NCBI RefSeq assembly: GCF_008923185.1
Contig: NZ_WBMT01000004.1
Location: 62,001-126,000 of the forward strand
Length of the DNA: 64,000 nucleotides
Direction: 5' to 3'
Source of the DNA: Actinomadura rudentiformis
Lineage (GTDB): Bacteria; Actinomycetota; Actinomycetes; Streptosporangiales; Streptosporangiaceae
Both the position numbers and the translations under genes were made by a program. A model generated the notes under the pieces. The model was given only the letters and a program-made list of their open reading frames with translations, made no database searches and was not told the origin of the DNA. Within the stretch, counting starts at the first letter, position 1. The number at the start of each line of letters is the position of its first letter. Below, piece after piece: positions 60,414 to 64,000 of this stretch.

Positions 60414-60428
60414 TTGACGCAGCGTCAA
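60414..60428. promoter_or_regulatory. dyad before the DUF2268-MerR operon
   Basis: TTGACGC-A-GCGTCAA, perfect 7-bp arms, 19 bp upstream of the DUF2268 start, overlapping a TTGACG-like -35. Expected position for a MerR-type site. Confidence 0.65.
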
Positions 60429-60676
60429 GGTCAAACGCGTATTCGTGCCTCGCCATTTACCGACCCACAAGCCCGGAGTCCTGCTCGCGCACGAGCGGCC
60501 GGCTACCGCGCCCGCAGTACCTTCGCCGCGCCTGCGACATCCGCAGCAATCGGATGCGTCGTCTGCCGCAGCGCAAAGTGCATCCACCTGCAGGACGACT
60601 GGCGGTGCGCCCGGCGACATGATCGGACGACATTCACATCTCTCGGAAACGAGACCCAACGAAAGAGACAAGTGAC

Positions 60677-61117
60677 ATGAGCTCATCACCGGCCCGGATG
60701 CCAGTCCGACTGCTTGCCGTCACTGGAGCCGTTCTTCTCGGGGCGGTCGGGTTTGCCGCACCGGCGGCCGCAGACGCCTCGATCCAGCCGGTCGCCGCCA
60801 GTGCCTACGAAATGAGCGCCGGACGGCTCGGATCCATGGTGGCCAGCGTGCTGGGGCTGATCGGTGTGGTCATCGGTGGGCTGGCCCTGGCCCGCCCCAC
60901 CAGCCGTTTCGGCACCGGATCCGGCCGACTCGGAGCCACGGTGGCCCTGGCGGCGGGCCTGATCGGCGTCACCCTTGGTGGGCTGGTCCTGGCCACGGCC
61001 GACGGTGGTCTCGGCACCGGCAACGGGCTGGGCGGGGCCGTCGTGGCCCTGGTGGTGGGCTTGATCGCTTTGGTCCTCGGTGGCCTGGCTCTGCCCCGCT
61101 CCCGCCGCACCAGCTGA
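60677..61117 (+). CDS. DUF6223-like small membrane protein
   Basis: 146 aa. Signal-like N-terminus (LLAVTGAVLLGAVGFAAPAA) and three hydrophobic Gly/Ala/Leu repeats at about 52-73, 85-105 and 118-138. The repeated unit is LGSMVASVLGLIGVVIGGLA / LGATVALAAGLIGVTLGG / LGGAVVALVVGLIALVLGG, a triplicated helix. Fits the DUF6223 family. Function unknown. Confidence 0.8.
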   Translation: MSSSPARMPVRLLAVTGAVLLGAVGFAAPAAADASIQPVAASAYEMSAGRLGSMVASVLGLIGVVIGGLALARPTSRFGTGSGRLGATVALAAGLIGVTLGGLVLATADGGLGTGNGLGGAVVALVVGLIALVLGGLALPRSRRTS

Positions 61118-61236
61118 ACCTATCCCGTCCTCGGCGACCCGCAGGGCCCCTACCTGCTCCCCAGCGGTGACCGCATCTGGTGACTGATCTTTACGTCACC
61201 AGCCCGACAGCCGGCACGCCGGTGCGCTCGGAGATG

Positions 61237-62532
61237 TCATGGTGACGCGTCGCCGCGCCAGATGGCTGAGACGTCGTCGCGTTCGTCGTCGAAAAGGAGG
61301 CGGCGGACTTGGAGGCGGTCGCCGGTGACGTTGCGGACGGGGGCGGTCCATGGTCCGTAGCTGGCCGTGGACAGGGTGAGGATGTCGTTGGCGTAGACCT
61401 CGACGTGCTCGCCGACGCACAGGATTTTCAGGCGCGATGGCACCTCGGTCGCATGGGCGGCCTGGAGTTGGGCGGCCGGAGAGGCGATCGCCACCTTGGT
61501 GCCGTCCACTGTGACGGTCAGATGGCCGCGTAGCTCTACGCGAGCGGATTCGCTCTCGAGTTCGACGTCGATGACCGCGTCGCCGACCGGCTCGTCGGTG
61601 ACGGGGCCCAGCAGCTGCTCGATCCGCGGCCACCAGCCCAGACGTGGCCCTCGTGGTGTTCGCCGGAGGACTTTGGGCTGGGCGAGCATGCCCCGGCACT
61701 CCGGGCCGTCGTCGCGCAGGCCTACCCGGCGGGGAACCGTGTGCAGAACGAGTCGTTCGTGGTCCGGGCCGTCGATCAGCCGGGGCGCGTAGGGGCCGGG
61801 TGGGGCGATGGGGCCGAGCGGCTCCCACGGCCCCGTGACCTTCTCGGCCGTCCATGCGGCGATGTGACGCGCGGGGGAGAGGGAGGCCAGCAGCAGCCAG
61901 CCCCCGTCGAACGGCTCAAGGACGGGGCACTCGAGCTCGTCGACGTCGCCGGGGATGAGCGGGGACGGATGGATCTCCCAGTGCTCGAGGTCGTCGGAGG
62001 TGGCCAGCCCGACACAGCCGGCGCGGTCGAGCGGGTCGTCGGCCGTCCGGGCCGCGGTGAGCATGGTCCAGGTCGCTCCGGGCACCCCGTCGGCGACGAC
62101 CCATGGGTCGCGCCACGCCTCACCGAGACCCGTCCGGTACCAGCGAGGATCGGGGAGCGCGACCGGCCCGTTTCCGACCCTGCGCCATCCGGTGCCGTCG
62201 ATGCGGTCGGAGACGGCCAGCCCGATCCCCTGCCTGGGGTCGGGCCGGAGTGACACCCCGGTGTACGCCATCGCGAGACCGGAGCCGTGCGGGAAAGGGT
62301 GCATCGTCCACACCGCGGAATCGTCGAAGCCGCCGGGGTGTCCGACCCCGAATGCCGGCCCGAGCGGCTCCCAGGAGATCAGGTCGTGGGACCGGGCCCG
62401 CCCGTAGGACGTCTCCATCCGCGTTGCGTCGAACTCCGGCGTCCACGGACCCTGCAGGTGGAGCAGCACGTACGGCGCCGGCCCCAGCACAGCGAAGTCG
62501 TTCAGGCACATGCCAGGCGGCGCGTAGCGCAC
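61237..62532 (-). CDS. glycoside hydrolase family 32-like enzyme
   Basis: 431 aa from GTG 62532, chosen because GGAGGG lies five bases before it; the TTG-started longer frame would run through the LacI operator. Five-bladed beta-propeller motifs are seen: LND at about 10-12 (catalytic Asp of NDPNG), WRDP at about 140 and ECP at about 201 (acid/base). Typical beta-fructofuranosidase/levanase catalytic set; a C-terminal beta-sandwich follows. No signal peptide, so it hydrolyses an imported fructoside or related sugar. Divergent from LacI at 62748. Confidence 0.85.
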   Translation of the reverse strand: MRYAPPGMCLNDFAVLGPAPYVLLHLQGPWTPEFDATRMETSYGRARSHDLISWEPLGPAFGVGHPGGFDDSAVWTMHPFPHGSGLAMAYTGVSLRPDPRQGIGLAVSDRIDGTGWRRVGNGPVALPDPRWYRTGLGEAWRDPWVVADGVPGATWTMLTAARTADDPLDRAGCVGLATSDDLEHWEIHPSPLIPGDVDELECPVLEPFDGGWLLLASLSPARHIAAWTAEKVTGPWEPLGPIAPPGPYAPRLIDGPDHERLVLHTVPRRVGLRDDGPECRGMLAQPKVLRRTPRGPRLGWWPRIEQLLGPVTDEPVGDAVIDVELESESARVELRGHLTVTVDGTKVAIASPAAQLQAAHATEVPSRLKILCVGEHVEVYANDILTLSTASYGPWTAPVRNVTGDRLQVRRLLFDDERDDVSAIWRGDASP

Positions 62533-62555
62533 GGATCCCTCCAACGATGACGAGC

Positions 62556-62573
62556 TGCGTAAGCGCTTGCTCA
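62556..62573. promoter_or_regulatory. LacI operator near the GH32 start
   Basis: TGCGTAAGCGCTTGCTCA; core AAGCGCTT (62561-62568). It lies between the GH32 start and the second LacI site. Confidence 0.75.
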
Positions 62574-62655
62574 AGCCGGTAGGTCAGCGAGAAGCCTATT
62601 CAGTAGGGATCTTCGCGTCTGTCACTCGCCAGAGTGTGACCCACTGAAGGAAAGA

Positions 62656-62673
62656 TGTGCAAGCGCTTGCACA
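62656..62673. promoter_or_regulatory. LacI operator before lacI-family gene
   Basis: TGTGCAAGCGCTTGCACA, a perfect 18-bp dyad. The 62556-62573 site shares the AAGCGCTT centre; the centres are 100 bp apart, suitable for looping. Confidence 0.85.
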
Positions 62674-62747
62674 CGCCAACGCCTCCCTGTAGCTTCCGTG
62701 GCATGTGCCGCACGTCACAGGGCGGCCCGTTCCGTCGAAGGAGCCCG

Positions 62748-63800
62748 ATGAGCAGCACGCTCGATGACGTCGCCCGGCTGGCAGGAGTGTCACCGGCGAC
62801 GGTGTCACGGGCACTGCGCGGACTGCCGCGCGTGTCGGAGGTGACCCGTGCCCGGGTGGTGCAGGTCGCCGACGAGCTGGGCTACGTGATCTCTCCCAGC
62901 GGCTCGCGGCTGGCCTCGGGACGCACCCACACCGTCGGCGTCGTGGTGCCCTACGTCAACCGCTGGTTCTTCGGCCAAGTGATCACCGGGGTGGAGAGTG
63001 TGCTCCGGGCCGCCGGGTTCGATCTGCTGCTCTACAACCTCGGCGGCGACGCCGGTCGCGACCGGTTCTTCGCCGAGATGCCACTGCGCAGGCGGGTGGA
63101 CGCGGTGATGGTGCTGAGCCTGCCGATAGGTGACGCCGAGGCGGAGGCGTTCCGGGCGCTGCGGGTGCCGATCGGCCTGGTCGGGTCCGCGGTGGAGGGC
63201 TTCGCCGGAGTACGGATCGACGACGTCGCCGGCGCCACCGCGGCGATGCGGCACCTCACCCACCTCGGCCATCGTGAGATCGCGCTGATCTCCGGCGGCG
63301 CCGACGTGCCCATGCATTTCACCCCGCCGATCGACAGGCGTGGCGCCTACCTGGACGTTCTCGATTCGGTCGGCGTCGAGTACACCCCGGATCTGGAGGC
63401 CGCCGGCGATTTCACCATGGCGGGCGGAGAACAGGCGATGGGGGAACTGCTGGGCCGATCCCGCCGGCCCACGGCGGTGTTCGCCCAGTCCGACGAGATG
63501 GCCTTCGGCGCGATGCGAACGATCCGGCGGGCCGGGCTCCGGGTGCCGGAGGACATCTCCGTGGTGGGGTTCGACGACCACGACATGGCCGACCTGCTCG
63601 ATCTGACCACCGTCCGGCAGCCCGTCGTCGAGCAGGGCGCCACGGCCGCGACGATGCTGCTCGACTGGCTGGCGTCGGGAGAGCCGCCCGCCGAGCCGGC
63701 CAAGGTCCTGCCCACACGGCTGATCGTCCGGGGGAGCAGCGCACCTCTGGCGGGCGATCCCGAAACGTCACGGCATCACGCCCCCCGACCAGAGGCCTGA
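62748..63800 (+). CDS. LacI family repressor
   Basis: 350 aa from ATG 62748 with GAAGGAG; an upstream ATG in the operator was rejected. HTH LDDVARLAGVSPATVSRALR (about 5-24), hinge, then periplasmic-binding-protein-like effector domain (GVVVPYVNRWFFGQVITGVE). Senses a sugar and controls GH32 and, probably, the gene beginning at 63981. No other sugar genes inside the window. Confidence 0.95.
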   Translation: MSSTLDDVARLAGVSPATVSRALRGLPRVSEVTRARVVQVADELGYVISPSGSRLASGRTHTVGVVVPYVNRWFFGQVITGVESVLRAAGFDLLLYNLGGDAGRDRFFAEMPLRRRVDAVMVLSLPIGDAEAEAFRALRVPIGLVGSAVEGFAGVRIDDVAGATAAMRHLTHLGHREIALISGGADVPMHFTPPIDRRGAYLDVLDSVGVEYTPDLEAAGDFTMAGGEQAMGELLGRSRRPTAVFAQSDEMAFGAMRTIRRAGLRVPEDISVVGFDDHDMADLLDLTTVRQPVVEQGATAATMLLDWLASGEPPAEPAKVLPTRLIVRGSSAPLAGDPETSRHHAPRPEA

Positions 63801-63980
63801 TCACACACTGCACACACGCCCCGCATCCTTCCAACCCACTGGCACCGCTTACCGCTCTCGCACCGCACGTTCGGCATCACACCCCTCGTGCCACCACATA
63901 TTCGTCGTGCATTCACCGCGCCCCACGCACCCCCTCGCGCACGCCAGCGCATTGCCGGGGCGGCGGAGAAAGGACACTCA

Positions 63981-64000
63981 ATGACCCTCCGGAAGCTGAT
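63981..64000 (+). CDS. start of a gene cut by the window edge
   Basis: ATG at 63981 preceded by GGAGAAAGGA at 63965-63974; the first residues are MTLRKL. Six codons only. By position after LacI it may be a sugar transporter gene, but nothing in the sequence shows this. Confidence 0.4.

Noticed and set aside
1..64000. A defence system (restriction-modification, toxin-antitoxin, CBASS, retron)
   Set aside because: None of their core domains was found; the recombinase modules and orphan genes are the only candidates for something new.

Overview
The window is very GC-rich, with SD-led ORFs, frequent GTG starts and strong third-position G/C. Its families (GlxA-like AraC, TipA-like MerR, ECF42, DUF6223, SMPI/I36 inhibitors, MpaB/DUF2236 oxygenases) point to a filamentous actinomycete, probably of the Streptosporangiales/Streptomycetales type. 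No rRNA, tRNA, ribosomal or replication genes are seen. The stretch looks like an accessory chromosome region: many regulator-plus-enzyme pairs, several recombinases and many gene relics.

Region A (1-16 kb) is small oxidoreductase operons, each with its own repressor. A TetR gene, a Tat-exported FAD oxidoreductase, an MpaB/Lcp-like oxygenase and a Baeyer-Villiger-type monooxygenase lie in tandem on the minus strand, with matching operators before the TetR and FAD genes. Then come a truncated tatA next to a decayed TetR, an SDR/TetR pair, a PPOX protein, a DGPF (YCII) protein with its ECF42 sigma factor, an XRE-cupin regulator facing an MBL hydrolase, and a TetR facing an ADH/SDR/DoxX/epimerase operon.

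Region B (16-22 kb) is a recombination module: a resolvase relic, IS21-like end sequences in inverted orientation, a zinc-finger coiled-coil protein, an intact tyrosine recombinase whose start codon lies among short repeats, and a serine recombinase with an N-terminal Cys-rich extension and an inverted repeat upstream.

Region C (22-35 kb) is a graveyard of mobile elements. Tn3-family transposase pieces and two halves of a tyrosine integrase occur in opposite orientations. Between them sit a carbonic anhydrase, a broken ABC exporter, small secreted proteins (I36 inhibitor, C39-like protein, Cys-containing protein), an orphan 296-aa gene and a short decayed fragment resembling actin. It ends with a coiled-coil gene overlapping a serine recombinase gene.

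Region D (35-48.6 kb) has an EF-hand protein with an unknown partner, a short DUF4132-like protein, a resolvase stub behind a cluster of CGGGACGG motifs, an ECF sigma factor facing an SDR/SDR-like/VOC operon, and a minus-strand SDR/SDR/cyclophilin-like/cupin operon with a truncated XRE gene and kinase and dehydrogenase relics. An intact tyrosine recombinase with a long Pro/Gly-rich N-terminus closes it.

Region E (48.7-64 kb) is mostly intact regulator/enzyme/transporter pairs: FAD monooxygenase, HxlR/MFS, GntR/deoC, MFS-VOC/MarR, dienelactone hydrolase/GlxA-like, DUF2268-MerR, DUF6223, and GH32/LacI with two LacI-type operators, plus a terpene-synthase relic and another Tn3 scrap. The intact genes suggest detoxification or catabolism of small organic compounds and sugars, each under a local sensor. 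The interesting material lies in the recombinase modules and in what was left between dead elements.
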